From Listeria aquatica FSL S10-1188 (GTDB lineage Bacteria; Bacillota; Bacilli; Lactobacillales; Listeriaceae), in NCBI RefSeq assembly GCF_000525795.1, contig NZ_AOCG01000010.1, positions 1 through 64,000 of the forward strand: 64,000 nt of DNA, in the 5' to 3' direction. Below, piece by piece: positions 48,278 through 60,903 of this stretch (position 1 is its first letter; each line of letters opens with the position of its first letter). The position numbers and the translations under genes were made by a program. The notes below the pieces were generated by a model. It was not told where the DNA came from. It did no database searches and saw only the letters and a list, made by a program, of their open reading frames with translations.

Positions 48278-48934
48278 TTGGGTCAAAAAATACATCCAAT
48301 TGGTATGCGTATCGGTGTCATTCGTGACTGGGATTCAAAATGGTACGCTGAAAAAGATTACGCTAATTTCTTACATGAAGATTTGCGCATTCGTGATTAC
48401 ATTGCTAAACGCTTGGCTGATGCTTCCGTTTCGCGTGTTGAGATCGAACGTGCTGCTAACCGTGTGAATATCACTATTCATACAGCTAAACCTGGTATGG
48501 TAATCGGTAAAGGTGGTTCAGAAGTTGAAGCGCTTCGTAAAGCCCTAAACGATTTAACAGATAAACGTGTCCACATCAATATCGTTGAAATCAAACGTGC
48601 TGATCTAGACGCAAAACTTGTTGCTGAAAACATTGCAAGACAACTTGAAGGACGTGTTTCTTTCCGTCGTGCACAAAAACAAGCTATCCAACGTACAATG
48701 CGTGCTGGTGCGAAAGGAATTAAAACTCAAGTATCTGGTCGTCTTGGCGGAGCTGATATTGCTCGTGCTGAACACTATAGCGAAGGAACTGTACCGCTTC
48801 ATACTCTTCGTGCTGATATCGATTATGCATGGGAAGAAGCAGATACAACTTATGGTAAACTAGGCGTTAAAGTTTGGATCTACCGTGGTGAAGTCCTTCC
48901 AACGAAGAAAAACAATGTGGAAGGAGGAAAATAA
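48278..48934 (+). CDS. rpsC: 30S ribosomal protein S3
   Basis: 218-residue protein at the mRNA entry site with a KH domain ([18 protein letters not shown]). The start is a TTG at 48278-48280 after GAAGGAGGG, giving the standard [13 protein letters not shown]; no ATG fits. It begins 3 bases after the rplV stop. Confidence 0.97.
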   Translation: MGQKIHPIGMRIGVIRDWDSKWYAEKDYANFLHEDLRIRDYIAKRLADASVSRVEIERAANRVNITIHTAKPGMVIGKGGSEVEALRKALNDLTDKRVHINIVEIKRADLDAKLVAENIARQLEGRVSFRRAQKQAIQRTMRAGAKGIKTQVSGRLGGADIARAEHYSEGTVPLHTLRADIDYAWEEADTTYGKLGVKVWIYRGEVLPTKKNNVEGGK

Positions 48935-48936
48935 TT

Positions 48937-49371
48937 ATGTTAGTCCCTAAACGTGTAAAATACCGTCGTGAATTCCGTGGAAATATGCGCGGTCGTGCGA
49001 AAGGCGGCACAGAAGTTGCATTTGGTGAATATGGTCTTCAAGCTGTTGAAGCTTCTTGGATCACAAACCGTCAAATCGAAGCTGCTCGTATCGCAATGAC
49101 TCGTTACATGAAACGTGGCGGTAAAGTTTGGATTAAAATTTTCCCTCATAAATCTTACACATCTAAACCAATCGGAGTTCGGATGGGTAAAGGTAAAGGT
49201 GCTCCGGAAGGCTGGGTAAGTCCAGTTAAACGTGGCAAAATTATGTTTGAAATCGCAGGTGTGCCTGAGGAAGTTGCGCGTGAAGCGTTGCGCCTTGCAT
49301 CACACAAACTGCCGGTCAAAACAAAGATCGTAAAACGTGAAGAAATTGGTGGTGAAGCAAATGAAAGCTAA
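48937..49371 (+). CDS. rplP: 50S ribosomal protein L16
   Basis: 144 residues; [20 protein letters not shown] start and the [16 protein letters not shown] segment near the A-site are typical. Its end overlaps the start of rpmC by 11 bases, so the two are translated together. Confidence 0.98.
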   Translation: MLVPKRVKYRREFRGNMRGRAKGGTEVAFGEYGLQAVEASWITNRQIEAARIAMTRYMKRGGKVWIKIFPHKSYTSKPIGVRMGKGKGAPEGWVSPVKRGKIMFEIAGVPEEVAREALRLASHKLPVKTKIVKREEIGGEANES

Positions 49372-49552
49372 AGATATCCGTGAACTATCCACTACCGAAA
49401 TCCAAGATCAAGAAAAAGCGCTAAAGGAAGAGCTTTTCAACTTGCGCTTTCAATTAGCTACAGGACAATTGGAAAATACTGCTCGCATTAAAGAAGTACG
49501 TAAATCCATTGCTCGTATGAAAACAATTGTGAAAGAAAGAGAACTTGCTTAA
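49361..49552 (+). CDS. rpmC: 50S ribosomal protein L29
   Basis: 63-residue helical hairpin protein at the tunnel exit. Starts at ATG 49361 ([17 protein letters not shown]) within the end of rpl[23 protein letters not shown] is the family core. Confidence 0.97.
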   Translation: MKAKDIRELSTTEIQDQEKALKEELFNLRFQLATGQLENTARIKEVRKSIARMKTIVKERELA

Positions 49553-49580
49553 GACGAAATTAATAAGGAGGTTTTAATAC

Positions 49581-49844
49581 ATGGCTGACCGTAATCAACG
49601 TAAAGTCTATACAGGTCGCGTTGTATCCGACAAAATGGATAAAACGATTACTGTAGTTGTTGAAACATACAAAAAGCATGGTTTGTATGGTAAACGCGTG
49701 AAGTATTCGAAGAAATTCAAAGCTCATGATGAAAATAACACTGCAAAAACTGGCGATATCGTTCGTATCATGGAAACTCGCCCTCTATCTTCAACTAAAC
49801 ATTTCCGTTTACTAGAAGTAGTAGAAGAAGCAGTAATTATTTAA
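49581..49844 (+). CDS. rpsQ: 30S ribosomal protein S17
   Basis: 87 residues, OB-fold protein that helps nucleate 16S folding. [17 protein letters not shown] and [16 protein letters not shown] identify it. ATG after AAGGAGG. Confidence 0.98.
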   Translation: MADRNQRKVYTGRVVSDKMDKTITVVVETYKKHGLYGKRVKYSKKFKAHDENNTAKTGDIVRIMETRPLSSTKHFRLLEVVEEAVII

Positions 49845-49855
49845 TAGTTTTATAA

Positions 49856-50281
<426 letters not shown>

Positions 50282-50316
50282 TAAACAAGTTTCAAACCAA
50301 GGAGGTGCTAAGACTA

Positions 50317-50629
50317 ATGCATGTCAAAAAAGGTGATAAAGTACAAGTTATTACTGGTAAAGATAAAGGCAAATCCGGCAAAGTTCTTGCTGCATTCCCA
50401 AAAAAAGATCGTGTAATTGTTGAAGGAATCAACATGGTGAAAAAACATACGAAACCTTCCAATATCAATCCACAAGGTGGAATCTTGAATGTTGAAGCAC
50501 CAATTCACGTATCTAACGTAATGCTTATCGACCCTAAATCAGGCGAGCCAACACGTGTGAGCTATGAAGTAAAAGGCGATAAAAAAAGTACGTGTAGCTA
50601 AAAAATCCGGTGAAGTCATCGATAAATAA
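50317..50629 (+). CDS. rplX: 50S ribosomal protein L24; frame broken
   Basis: 103 residues after correction. It starts [19 protein letters not shown] at ATG 50317 after AAGGAGGTG. The A7 run 50581-50587 should have six A: then the frame continues [17 protein letters not shown] to a stop at 50627-50629, the normal L24 length. As given, the frame stops early after [13 protein letters not shown]. An essential early assembly protein, so error is the likely cause. Confidence 0.95.
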
Positions 50630-50660
50630 TTTAAGTAATTGAGGAAGGAGGCAACATTAC

Positions 50661-51200
50661 ATGAATCGCCTTAAAGATCGCTATCTTAAGGAAATTGTTC
50701 CTGGTATGATGAGCAAGTTTAACTATTCTTCTGTTATGGAAGTACCTAAAATTGAAAAAATCGTAATCAACACTGGTGTTGGTGATGCAGTGGCAAACGC
50801 TAAAGTTCTTGACAGTGCTGTTGAAGAACTTGCATTAATCACTGGTCAAAAACCAGTTATCACAAAAGCTAAAAATTCGATCGCTGGATTCCGTCTTCGT
50901 GAAGGAATGCCAATCGGTGCGAAAGTAACGCTTCGTGGTGACCGTATGTATGATTTCTTAGACAAATTGATTAATGTTTCACTTCCACGTGTTCGTGACT
51001 TCCGTGGGGTTTCGAAAAAAGCTTTCGACGGCCGCGGTAACTACACGCTGGGTGTGAGAGAACAATTGATTTTCCCTGAAATTGATTATGATAAAGTTTC
51101 TAAAGTTCGTGGTATGGATGTTGTTATTGTTACAACTGCAAAAACTGACGAAGAATCCCGTGAGTTATTAACTCAAGTTGGAATGCCGTTTCAAAAATAA
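50661..51200 (+). CDS. rplE: 50S ribosomal protein L5
   Basis: 179 residues, binds 5S r[20 protein letters not shown] start, [16 protein letters not shown] and [20 protein letters not shown] segments are conserved. ATG after GAAGGAGG. Confidence 0.98.
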   Translation: MNRLKDRYLKEIVPGMMSKFNYSSVMEVPKIEKIVINTGVGDAVANAKVLDSAVEELALITGQKPVITKAKNSIAGFRLREGMPIGAKVTLRGDRMYDFLDKLINVSLPRVRDFRGVSKKAFDGRGNYTLGVREQLIFPEIDYDKVSKVRGMDVVIVTTAKTDEESRELLTQVGMPFQK

Positions 51201-51216
51201 TCAATAATTAAAGTAG

Positions 51217-51414
<198 letters not shown>

Positions 51415-51445
51415 ACCTAAGTTTAAGGAAGGAGGATAATAACAC

Positions 51446-51844
51446 ATGGTGATGACAGATCCAATTGCAGATTTTCTAACTCGTATCCGTAATGCGAACA
51501 TGGTAAAACATGACAAATTAGAATTGCCTGCATCGAAAATCAAAAAAGAAATTGCTGAAATCTTAAAACGTGAAGGTTTTATCCGTGACGTTGAGTATAT
51601 TGAAGATGAAAAGCAAGGCACAATTCGTGTTTTCTTGAAATATAGTCCATCTGGCGAACGCGTAATCACTGGTCTTAAACGTATCAGTAAGCCAGGGCTT
51701 CGTGTTTATGCTAAATCGAACGAGGTACCAAAAGTTCTTAATGGCTTAGGTATTGCAATCGTATCTACTTCTCAAGGTGTCCTAACTGACAAAGAAGCTC
51801 GCGCTAAACAAGTGGGCGGAGAAGTACTTGCATACGTTTGGTAA
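51446..51844 (+). CDS. rpsH: 30S ribosomal protein S8
   Basis: 132 residues; [16 protein letters not shown] start and the C-terminal [20 protein letters not shown] core are standard. ATG at 51446 is followed by a second ATG two codons on, which gives the more usual start MTDPI; both are within reach of GGAGG. Confidence 0.97.
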   Translation: MVMTDPIADFLTRIRNANMVKHDKLELPASKIKKEIAEILKREGFIRDVEYIEDEKQGTIRVFLKYSPSGERVITGLKRISKPGLRVYAKSNEVPKVLNGLGIAIVSTSQGVLTDKEARAKQVGGEVLAYVW

Positions 51845-51870
51845 AATTTTATTCATAAGGAGGTGCGACA

Positions 51871-52407
51871 ATGTCCCGTATCGGTAAAAAGCCTATTACA
51901 ATTCCTGCTGGTGTAACAGTTACACTTGATGGAAATAAGGCAACAGTTAAAGGTCCTAAGGGTGAACTTGTAAGAGAGTTCAATCCTGAGATTAAAATTG
52001 AAATCGAAGGAAGTGAAATTAACGTTTCACGTCCATCTGACAATAAAAATCACCGTGCTCTCCATGGTACGACTCGTGCAGTCCTAAATAACATGGTTGT
52101 TGGAGTCTCAGAGGGCTACGAAAAATCACTTGAATTAGTCGGTGTCGGTTACCGTGCTCAAAAACAAGGTTCAAAACTTGTTCTTAACGTAGGGTATTCC
52201 CATCCAGTCGAATTTGAAGCGCCAAAAGGTGTCGAAATTGAAGTGCCTGCGAATACAAAAGTAATCGTAAAAGGCTTCAACAAAGAACACGTTGGTGAAC
52301 TTGCTGCTAATATTCGTGCTGTACGTCCGCCTGAACCATATAAAGGTAAAGGTATCCGCTATGAAGGCGAATATGTACGCCGCAAAGAAGGTAAAACTGG
52401 TAAATAA
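51871..52407 (+). CDS. rplF: 50S ribosomal protein L6
   Basis: 178 residues, two similar alpha/beta domains. [15 protein letters not shown] start and [18 protein letters not shown] near the end identify it. ATG after AAGGAGGTG. Confidence 0.98.
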   Translation: MSRIGKKPITIPAGVTVTLDGNKATVKGPKGELVREFNPEIKIEIEGSEINVSRPSDNKNHRALHGTTRAVLNNMVVGVSEGYEKSLELVGVGYRAQKQGSKLVLNVGYSHPVEFEAPKGVEIEVPANTKVIVKGFNKEHVGELAANIRAVRPPEPYKGKGIRYEGEYVRRKEGKTGK

Positions 52408-52441
52408 TGCCGCGTAAGCGATAAGAGAAGAGGTGAGTCGT

Positions 52442-52802
52442 GTGATTACTAAAATCGATAAAAATAAAGTTCGTAAAAAAAAGACATGCTCGTGTTCGCT
52501 CTAAAATTACTGGAACTGAAAGCCGTCCTCGTCTAAACGTTTTCCGTTCTAATAAAAATATCTACGCTCAACTAGTTGATGACGTAAATGGTGTAACACT
52601 TGTAAGTGCTTCGAATTTAGATAAAGACTTTGGTTCTGCTGAATCAAAAGTTGACGCTGCTAGCAAGGTTGGCGAATTAGTTGCAAAACGTGCTTCTGAA
52701 AAAGGAATTTCTGCAGTTGTTTTCGACCGCGGAGGGTACTTGTACCATGGCCGTGTTAAAGCGCTCGCTGATGCAGCTCGCGAAAATGGATTAGAATTCT
52801 AA
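52442..52802 (+). CDS. rplR: 50S ribosomal protein L18; frame broken near the start
   Basis: 119 residues after correction. A GTG at 52442 after GAGGTGA starts [20 protein letters not shown] once the A8 run 52475-52482 is read as seven. The rest ([20 protein letters not shown], then [20 protein letters not shown]) is an unmistakable L18 and ends at the TAA 52800-52802. The gene binds 5S rRNA and is essential, so the extra A is almost surely an error. Confidence 0.95.
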
Positions 52803-52824
52803 TAAAGAAGGAGGGAAAACTTAG

Positions 52825-53328
52825 ATGGCTGAAATTATTGATGGAAACAAATTAGATGTAGAAGAACGCGTTGTTACAATCAACCGTGTTGCTAAAGTTG
52901 TAAAAGGTGGACGTCGATTCCGTTTTACAGCACTTGTGGTTGTTGGCGATAAAAACGGTCATGTTGGATTCGGTACTGGTAAAGCGCAAGAAGTTCCAGA
53001 TGCGATCCGCAAAGCTGTCGAAGACGCTAAGAAAAATATGGTGTTTGTACCAACTGTTGGAACTACAATTCCTCACACAGTAGTTGGTCACTTTGGTGGT
53101 GGAGAAATCCTACTTAAACCAGCAAATGCCGGTTCTGGGGTAACGGCTGGTGGTCCAGTTCGTGCCGTACTTGAGCTTGCTGGGGTTGCGGATGTGTCTT
53201 CTAAATCACTTGGATCAAACACGCCAATCAACATGGTTCGTGCGACAATCGATGGAATTAAACAACTTAAAAAAGCTGAAGAAGTAGCTAAACTTCGCGG
53301 TAAAACAGTTGAAGAATTGTTAGGATAA
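52825..53328 (+). CDS. rpsE: 30S ribosomal protein S5
   Basis: 167 residues, with the N-terminal dsRNA-binding fold ([17 protein letters not shown]) and the fidelity region [14 protein letters not shown]. The spectinomycin loop appears wild type. ATG after GAAGGAGGG. Confidence 0.98.
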   Translation: MAEIIDGNKLDVEERVVTINRVAKVVKGGRRFRFTALVVVGDKNGHVGFGTGKAQEVPDAIRKAVEDAKKNMVFVPTVGTTIPHTVVGHFGGGEILLKPANAGSGVTAGGPVRAVLELAGVADVSSKSLGSNTPINMVRATIDGIKQLKKAEEVAKLRGKTVEELLG

Positions 53329-53344
53329 GGAGGGAATTATCATT

Positions 53345-53524
53345 ATGGCTAAATTAGAACTTACTCTAAAACGTAGCTTAATCGGTCGTCCCGGAGATCA
53401 ACGTGAAACTGTAAAGGCACTAGGCCTTCGCAAGACACATTCCGTTGTCGTTAAAGAAGATAATCCTGCAATTCGTGGGATGATTAACAAAGTTAGTCAT
53501 CTTCTAGACGTAAAAGAAGTTTAA
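53345..53524 (+). CDS. rpmD: 50S ribosomal protein L30
   Basis: 59 residues from ATG 53345, preceded by [28 protein letters not shown] start, [14 protein letters not shown] core, and [10 protein letters not shown] end. All are family-typical. The gene lies between rpsE and rplO as usual. Confidence 0.96.
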   Translation: MAKLELTLKRSLIGRPGDQRETVKALGLRKTHSVVVKEDNPAIRGMINKVSHLLDVKEV

Positions 53525-53573
53525 GCTAGTATATTTAATGAAATAAAGAAGAAATAGGAGGAGGTGCTTGAAC

Positions 53574-54014
53574 ATGAAACTTCACGAATTAAAACCTGCA
53601 GAAGGTTCGCGCAAAGAGCGCAATCGTGTTGGTCGTGGAACAGGCTCTGGTAACGGAAAAACTGCCGGCCGTGGACATAAAGGGCAAAAAGCTCGTTCAG
53701 GCGGTGGCGTACGTTTAGGATTTGAAGGTGGACAACTTCCACTTTTCCGTCGTTTGCCTAAACGCGGTTTTACAAACATCAACCGTAAAGAATTCGCGAT
53801 TGTGAATTTAGATGTTTTAAACCGTTTTGAAGACGGCACTGAAGTAACACCTGAACTTCTAATTGAAACAGGTGTTGTGAACAATGCTAAATCTGGTATT
53901 AAAATCCTTTCGAATGGATCTATTGAGAAGAAACTTACAGTGAAAGCTAATAAGTTTTCTGCAGCAGCTAAGGAAGCAATCGAAGCTGCCGGCGGAAAAG
54001 CTGAGGTGATCTAA
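53574..54014 (+). CDS. rplO: 50S ribosomal protein L15
   Basis: 146 residues. [20 protein letters not shown] start with the glycine-rich [18 protein letters not shown] segment. ATG 53574 after AGGAGGTG. Its stop overlaps the secY start (TAATG). Confidence 0.97.
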   Translation: MKLHELKPAEGSRKERNRVGRGTGSGNGKTAGRGHKGQKARSGGGVRLGFEGGQLPLFRRLPKRGFTNINRKEFAIVNLDVLNRFEDGTEVTPELLIETGVVNNAKSGIKILSNGSIEKKLTVKANKFSAAAKEAIEAAGGKAEVI

Positions 54015-55309
54015 TGTTTCAAACGTTAGTAAACTTTTTCCGTGTCAAAGATATTCGGAATAAGATTTTCTTCACTCTTGCGATGCTTATCATTTTCCGT
54101 ATTGGAACATTCATACCTGTGCCTGGGGTGAATGCAGCGGCATTGCAACAAACAATGGAAGGCGGTATTTTTGGGTTCTTAAACACCTTTAATGGTGGGG
54201 CACTTAAAAATTTCTCCGTTCTTGCGATGGGGGTTATGCCTTACATCACTGCATCCATCATTGTACAGCTTTTACAAATGGATGTTGTTCCAAAACTCAC
54301 TGAGTGGTCTAAACAAGGTGAAATGGGACGTAAAAAACTCAATCAATTGACGCGTTATTTGACAATTGGTTTGGGACTTATTGAAGCCTTCGGTATGGCT
54401 TACGGATTTAACCGTTTGTCAGGGTCCACACTTATCTTCAACGCTTCTGTAGCGCAGTACATCGTAGTTGCGATTGTGCTTACAACAGGAACAATGTTTT
54501 TAATGTGGCTTGGTGAACAAATTACGGTTAAAGGTGTCGGAAACGGGATTTCCATTATCATTTTCGCGGGAATCGTAGCTCGTATTCCAGATGGAATTCG
54601 TCAAGTTTACGTTCAACAAATTGAAGATGCTGGCGATCAACTTTTCCTTCACATCTTAGTTCTTGCTGGAATTGCACTTGCTGCGCTTCTAATTGTTGTT
54701 GTAGTTATTTACTTCCAACAAGCACTACGTAAAATTCCGATCCAGTATTCAAAACGTGTAGCTGGAAATAAGCAAGCGGGTGCGCAAGCTACTCACTTAC
54801 CACTAAAATTGAACTCTGCTGGGGTTATTCCAGTAATCTTTGCGAGTGCTTTTATTATCACACCGCAAACGATCTTGACGTTCTTTGATAGTAGTAACGG
54901 TGTTGTATCTGTACTCAAAAACGTATTTGATTATACAAAACCGATTGGCATGGTCTTGTATGTAGCTCTGATCATCGCATTCACTTATTTTTACGCTTTT
55001 ATCCAAGTTAACCCTGAAAAAGTGGCAGATAACTTGAAAAAGCAAGGTGGATATATTCCAAGTAAACGTCCGGGAAGGGAAACACAAGCTTATCTTACTT
55101 CGGTACTTTATCGCTTAACCTTCATCGGAGCCTTATTCCTTGCCGCAGTTGCAATCATTCCGACAATCGGAACGACAGCATTTGGATTACCTCAAACGCT
55201 CGCAATCGGTGGCACGAGTCTTCTAATCGTTATCGGGGTAGCACTTGATACAACGAAACAATTGGAAGGGCAACTGGTTAAACGGAATTATCGAGGATTC
55301 ATCAAATAA
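54014..55309 (+). CDS. secY: Preprotein translocase subunit SecY
   Basis: 431-residue channel of the Sec translocon with ten membrane helices. Recognisable parts: FIPVPGVNAAAL, the ALGVMPYITASIIVQLL-like helix 2b/3 region, and cytoplasmic loops VAGNKQAGAQATHLPLK and KKQGGYIPSKRPGRET. It follows L15 with a one-base overlap, the usual spc operon arrangement. Confidence 0.98.
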   Translation: MFQTLVNFFRVKDIRNKIFFTLAMLIIFRIGTFIPVPGVNAAALQQTMEGGIFGFLNTFNGGALKNFSVLAMGVMPYITASIIVQLLQMDVVPKLTEWSKQGEMGRKKLNQLTRYLTIGLGLIEAFGMAYGFNRLSGSTLIFNASVAQYIVVAIVLTTGTMFLMWLGEQITVKGVGNGISIIIFAGIVARIPDGIRQVYVQQIEDAGDQLFLHILVLAGIALAALLIVVVVIYFQQALRKIPIQYSKRVAGNKQAGAQATHLPLKLNSAGVIPVIFASAFIITPQTILTFFDSSNGVVSVLKNVFDYTKPIGMVLYVALIIAFTYFYAFIQVNPEKVADNLKKQGGYIPSKRPGRETQAYLTSVLYRLTFIGALFLAAVAIIPTIGTTAFGLPQTLAIGGTSLLIVIGVALDTTKQLEGQLVKRNYRGFIK

Positions 55310-56020
<711 letters not shown>

Positions 56021-56358
56021 AGGAGAAAGGCTTGAACACTGCCGAGAATTTAAACGTGCAAATCCTGTTGGTTTGTAGTATAATGGATAATTGGCAGTGG
56101 AATATAAGCATTTTTGCAAATCATGATGAACGAGAGAACCATTTGAGGATTATCCGAAACATTTGCTAAACCGAACTTTAGTCTTTGCACTCAAGTTTTC
56201 CGGATTACGGATTTCACTTTTCAGGTTGTCTAAAGGCAGGTCGGCTTTTTGAAATGATAGAAGCAGATCTCTTTTCACGTTTTTTCATGTAATCAAGTTT
56301 TTACACTGATAAAATCGGAACCAAGTGGTCTAGTAACCGAGAAGGAGGTAGCGAACAT
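56021..56358. other. Intergenic region with infA promoter and long leader
   Basis: 338 bases with no gene. A TATAAT at 56079-56084 (no clear -35) is the best promoter candidate and would leave a leader of about 270 bases before infA. Several short inverted segments are present but no known leader class is recognised. Confidence 0.45.
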
Positions 56359-56792
<434 letters not shown>

Positions 56793-56821
56793 TTATAGAA
56801 AATAAGGAGGTGCTTGATTAG

Positions 56822-57187
56822 ATGGCACGTATTGCAGGTGTGGATGTTCCACGTGAAAAACGTATCGTGATCTCACTAACTTACATCTACGGTATCGGAA
56901 AAGCAACAGCTGCTAAAGTCTTGGAAGAAGCAGGCGTTTCTGAAGATGTTCGTACGAGAGATTTAAGTGAAGAAGAATTAGGTAAAATCCGTGAAATCGT
57001 AGACCGTATTAAAGTTGAGGGGGATCTTCGTCGTGAAGTGAACTTAAACATTAAACGTCTAATCGAAATCGGTTCTTACCGCGGTATGCGTCACCGTCGT
57101 GGACTTCCTGTTCGCGGACAAAATACGAAAAATAATGCGCGTACTCGTAAAGGTCCTTCTAAGACTGTCGCAGGTAAGAAGAAATAA
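56822..57187 (+). CDS. rpsM: 30S ribosomal protein S13
   Basis: 121 residues. [21 protein letters not shown] start, [12 protein letters not shown] helix and the C-terminal [23 protein letters not shown] tail (here [14 protein letters not shown] onward) identify it. ATG after AAGGAGGTG. Confidence 0.98.
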   Translation: MARIAGVDVPREKRIVISLTYIYGIGKATAAKVLEEAGVSEDVRTRDLSEEELGKIREIVDRIKVEGDLRREVNLNIKRLIEIGSYRGMRHRRGLPVRGQNTKNNARTRKGPSKTVAGKKK

Positions 57188-57214
57188 ACGAATAGTAAAG
57201 GAGGTAATTAGTGA

Positions 57215-57604
<390 letters not shown>

Positions 57605-57708
57605 GTAGTCGTCTTTGTGCGCAACTTTTAAAACAGCGATATTTTGAAGCACAATTGAGGTTCGACTAGGTTTCTGAAATAAGACGTTTTGAAGGAGGGT
57701 ATATTTGA

Positions 57709-58653
57709 ATGATCGAAATTGAAAAGCCAAAAATCGAGACGATTGAGATCAGCGATGATGCCAAATATGGAAAGTTTGTTGTAGAACCACTTGAGCGTGG
57801 ATATGGTACAACTTTGGGTAACTCCTTACGTCGTATTCTATTATCTTCACTTCCAGGCGCTGCTGTAACGTCCATTCAAATTGATGGAGCTTTACATGAG
57901 TTTTCTGTAATTGAAGGTGTAGTTGAAGATGTGACAACCATAATTTTGAATATCAAAAAACTGGCACTTAAAGTTTACTCTGATGAAGAAAAAACATTAG
58001 AGATTGATATACAAGGACCTGGTGTTGTAACAGCTGGAGATATTAATTATGATAGTGATGTCGAAATTTTGAATCCAGATCTTCACATTGCAACGTTGAG
58101 CGACAACGCGAAATTTCATGTTCGCCTTAACGCTGCTCGTGGCCGCGGTTATACGCCGGCTGATCAAAACAAACGTGAAAGCATGCCTATCGGTGTCCTT
58201 CCGATAGATTCAATTTTCTCGCCGGTAATTCGTGTGAACTACCAAGTTGAGAATACACGTGTTGGTCAATCTACAAATTATGATAAGCTGACTTTTGATG
58301 TTCTAACTGACGGAAGTATCAGTCCAGAAGAAGCTGTGTCACTTGGCGCAAAAATTCTTTCTGAGCACTTGAGCATTTTCGTTAACTTAACAGATGAAGC
58401 GCAAAAAGCTGAGATCATGATTGAAAAAGAAGAAAGCCATAAAGAAAAAGTACTTGAAATGACAATTGAAGAACTTGACTTATCGGTTCGTTCTTATAAC
58501 TGTCTAAAACGTGCTGGAATCAATACAGTTCAAGAACTCGCTGACAAATCTGAAGATGATATGATGAAAGTTCGTAACTTGGGTCGTAAATCTTTAGAAG
58601 AAGTAAAAGTGAAACTGGCTGATCTTGGCTTAGGTCTTCGCAACGAAAACTGA
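57709..58653 (+). CDS. rpoA: DNA-directed RNA polymerase subunit alpha
   Basis: 314 residues. The N-terminal dimerisation domain has [22 protein letters not shown]; the C-terminal domain that contacts activators and UP elements has [17 protein letters not shown] and [13 protein letters not shown] after GAAGGAGGG. Lies in the alpha operon as usual. Confidence 0.98.
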   Translation: MIEIEKPKIETIEISDDAKYGKFVVEPLERGYGTTLGNSLRRILLSSLPGAAVTSIQIDGALHEFSVIEGVVEDVTTIILNIKKLALKVYSDEEKTLEIDIQGPGVVTAGDINYDSDVEILNPDLHIATLSDNAKFHVRLNAARGRGYTPADQNKRESMPIGVLPIDSIFSPVIRVNYQVENTRVGQSTNYDKLTFDVLTDGSISPEEAVSLGAKILSEHLSIFVNLTDEAQKAEIMIEKEESHKEKVLEMTIEELDLSVRSYNCLKRAGINTVQELADKSEDDMMKVRNLGRKSLEEVKVKLADLGLGLRNEN

Positions 58654-58677
58654 TTAGAAATGTAAGGAGGGAATTCC

Positions 58678-59073
58678 ATGGGTTACAGAAAATTAGGCCG
58701 TACAAGTGCACAACGTAAAGCATTGCTTCGTGATCTTGCAACGGATTTAATCATTCATGAACGTATCGAAACAACTGAAACACGTGCTAAAGAAGTTCGT
58801 AAAGTTGTAGATCGTCTTATTACTTCTGGTAAAAAAGGTGACTTGCACGCTCGTCGTCAGGCTGCGGCATTCATTCGTCATGAAGTAGCTAGTGTTAAAC
58901 AAGTTGATGCAAAAGACGGCGGTAAGAAAAACCAAGCTGTTTATGCACTTCAAAAACTATTTGACGATGTTGCACCACGTTATGCAGAACGTCAAGGTGG
59001 ATACACTCGTATCTATAAAAAAGGCCCTCGTCGTGGTGACGGAGCGCCAATGGTTATCATTGAACTAGTTTAA
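58678..59073 (+). CDS. rplQ: 50S ribosomal protein L17
   Basis: 131 residues: [20 protein letters not shown] start, [14 protein letters not shown] and [19 protein letters not shown] end are standard. ATG after AAGGAGGG. Last gene of the alpha operon, followed by a terminator. Confidence 0.98.
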   Translation: MGYRKLGRTSAQRKALLRDLATDLIIHERIETTETRAKEVRKVVDRLITSGKKGDLHARRQAAAFIRHEVASVKQVDAKDGGKKNQAVYALQKLFDDVAPRYAERQGGYTRIYKKGPRRGDGAPMVIIELV

Positions 59074-59142
59074 TAATGAACTTTAAAGCAAGTAGAGTGT
59101 GATGATAAGCGAAAGCACCATTCTTTGTCTTGTCTAGCTCTG

Positions 59143-59185
59143 TGTGTTCCCTGCGAGTATCTCGCGGGGAGCGCAGGCTTTTTTT
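59143..59185 (+). terminator. Terminator of the alpha operon
   Basis: A continuous 15-bp stem (59143-59157 with 59161-59175, some G-T pairs), loop TAT, then GGC and seven T. Confidence 0.88.
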
Positions 59186-59232
59186 GTTTTCGATTCGCTC
59201 AAAGTGTGTATGTGCTTTGAGTTTTTTTATGT

Positions 59233-59275
59233 AAATAGCCACTAGGATAATTTTAATTAATCCTAGTGGCTATTT
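59233..59275 (-). terminator. Terminator of the MgtC-like gene
   Basis: A 16-bp stem AAATAGCCACTAGGAT (59233-59248) with its complement at 59260-59275, 5 bases past the stop of the minus-strand gene. Confidence 0.8.
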
Positions 59276-59280
59276 GCTTT

Positions 59281-59943
59281 TCATTCCATTCGTTCGATTG
59301 TCACATGGGGCAAATTTTGGATATATTGAAAGATTTCTCTTTCTTCTTGAATGGATTTTGACTTAATTTGCATGGTTACTTGATAAGCATCAACATCACC
59401 GAAAGGCTCGCGTTTTGTCTCATATGTAGAGATCAAGTAGTCGTGCTCATGCAGATAATTCGTAATAGCAGCCAAGTTACTTTTATCGTTCGTTGAATAG
59501 ATTAAGAGAACAGTGTGAAATCCAACAGATTTACTAAAGAAACTTAGTGCCTCAAGTCCAATTAATGTAAGTACCGTTGCACCGACGCCAAGTGTATATA
59601 GACCAGCTCCAGTGGCAAGTCCAATGCCAGAAGTTGCCCAGAGGCCAGCAGCGGTGGTTAAACCACGAACAAATTGCTTTTGAATAATAATAGTTCCGGC
59701 ACCGATAAAACCAATTCCGCTAACGACTTGAGCCGCTACACGGCTGGGGTCAAATGAAACGTTAGCATGACCAGTTACGCCGAAAAAGCCATATTGAGAA
59801 ACAATCATGATTAGAGCGCTGCCGAGCGAAACTAGAAAATGCGTCCTAAAGCCGGCTTCTTTTGCTCGAAGTTCACGATCGAGCCCGATGATACCTCCTA
59901 AAATTCCTGCGACAGTTAAGCGTAATAAAAATTCAAGCCACAT
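59281..59943 (-). CDS. MgtC/SapB family membrane protein
   Basis: 220 residues: about five membrane helices in the first 140 (GGIIGLDRELRAKEAGFRTH and VVSGIGFIGAGTIII are family signatures) and a C-terminal ACT-like cytoplasmic domain. The family is linked to Mg2+ and ATP homeostasis; the specific role here is unknown. I choose the ATG at 59941-59943 (MWLEFLLRL), 7 bases after GGAG; an ATG 15 bases upstream lies ahead of that site. Confidence 0.87.
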   Translation of the reverse strand: MWLEFLLRLTVAGILGGIIGLDRELRAKEAGFRTHFLVSLGSALIMIVSQYGFFGVTGHANVSFDPSRVAAQVVSGIGFIGAGTIIIQKQFVRGLTTAAGLWATSGIGLATGAGLYTLGVGATVLTLIGLEALSFFSKSVGFHTVLLIYSTNDKSNLAAITNYLHEHDYLISTYETKREPFGDVDAYQVTMQIKSKSIQEEREIFQYIQNLPHVTIERME

Positions 59944-59998
59944 AAAATCACTCCTCATCTCCCTTTATTTTCCCGCTTTCAAAAGAAAAAAACAAGCT

Positions 59999-60027
59999 TT
60001 GCTTAAGAATTGGCTTTATACTATAAT
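59999..60027 (+). promoter_or_regulatory. Promoter of the ecfA1-ecfA2-ecfT-truA operon
   Basis: TTGCTT (59999-60004), exactly 17 bases, TATAAT (60022-60027), 36 bases before the TTG start. Confidence 0.8.
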
Positions 60028-60063
60028 AAATAGGTGTTAACCATTTGAAATGGGGTGCGAGGC

Positions 60064-60903
60064 TTGTCAGAAGATTTTGTGCGTTTAGAGCACGTTTTTT
60101 ATAAATATGAAGAAGAAGATAATTTTGCGGTAGAAGATGTGACTTTCTCTGTAAAAAAAGGCGAATGGCTTGCGCTTGTCGGCCATAACGGTTCGGGGAA
60201 ATCAACACTTGCTAAGCTACTTAACGGGTTACTCTTCCCTGAAAGCGGCTTAATCAAGATTGGTCACTTTGCGTTAAGTGAAACGACGATATGGGAAATT
60301 CGCAAACAAGTGGGAATGGTTTTCCAAAATCCAGATAATCAATTTGTGGGCGCAACGGTCCAAGACGATGTAGCTTTTGGATTGGAAAATCATGGGGTAC
60401 CACATGAAGAAATGGTCAAGCGAGTGGAAGAGGCACTTCGTGAAGTCGGGATGACGGATTATGCCCTGCATGAACCAGCAAGACTTTCTGGCGGTCAAAA
60501 ACAACGTGTTGCGATTGCGGGTGTGCTTGCCCTCCAGCCTGATGTGATTATTTTGGATGAGGCGACTTCGATGCTAGATCCGCGTGGACGAGCAGAAGTA
60601 ATGGCAACGATACGAAATTTGCGCGAGCGCGAAGAAATTACTGTTATTTCAATTACGCATGACCTTGATGAAGTACTTTATGCGGATCGTGTAATTGTGA
60701 TGAATGAAGGAAAAAGATTCAAAGAAGGAACGCCGCAGGAAATTTTTGAAGCACCTGAAGAGATGAAGCGAATCGGTCTTGGCGTTCCGTTTATCGTTGA
60801 ACTGGAAGAAAAACTCTCGGAACGCGGCATTCAAATTGATGAGCCGATTCTTTCGGAAGGAGCATTGCTTGAATTATTATGGCGATTAAACTCGAACAAT
60901 TAG
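60064..60903 (+). CDS. ecfA1: Energy-coupling factor ATPase EcfA1 (CbiO1)
   Basis: 279-residue ATPase of the shared ECF vitamin-transport module. Walker [10 protein letters not shown], signature LSGGQKQRV, Walker [14 protein letters not shown] and switch His in ISITHDLDE are present. I choose the TTG at 60064 ([19 protein letters not shown] follows), 6 bases after GGGGTG, giving the known length; a GTG three codons upstream is possible. Its end overlaps ecfA2. Confidence 0.95.
   Translation: MSEDFVRLEHVFYKYEEEDNFAVEDVTFSVKKGEWLALVGHNGSGKSTLAKLLNGLLFPESGLIKIGHFALSETTIWEIRKQVGMVFQNPDNQFVGATVQDDVAFGLENHGVPHEEMVKRVEEALREVGMTDYALHEPARLSGGQKQRVAIAGVLALQPDVIILDEATSMLDPRGRAEVMATIRNLREREEITVISITHDLDEVLYADRVIVMNEGKRFKEGTPQEIFEAPEEMKRIGLGVPFIVELEEKLSERGIQIDEPILSEGALLELLWRLNSNN

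Noticed and set aside
56021..56358. Missing map gene as a deletion
   Set aside because: adk followed directly by infA is, as I recall, the normal Listeria order.
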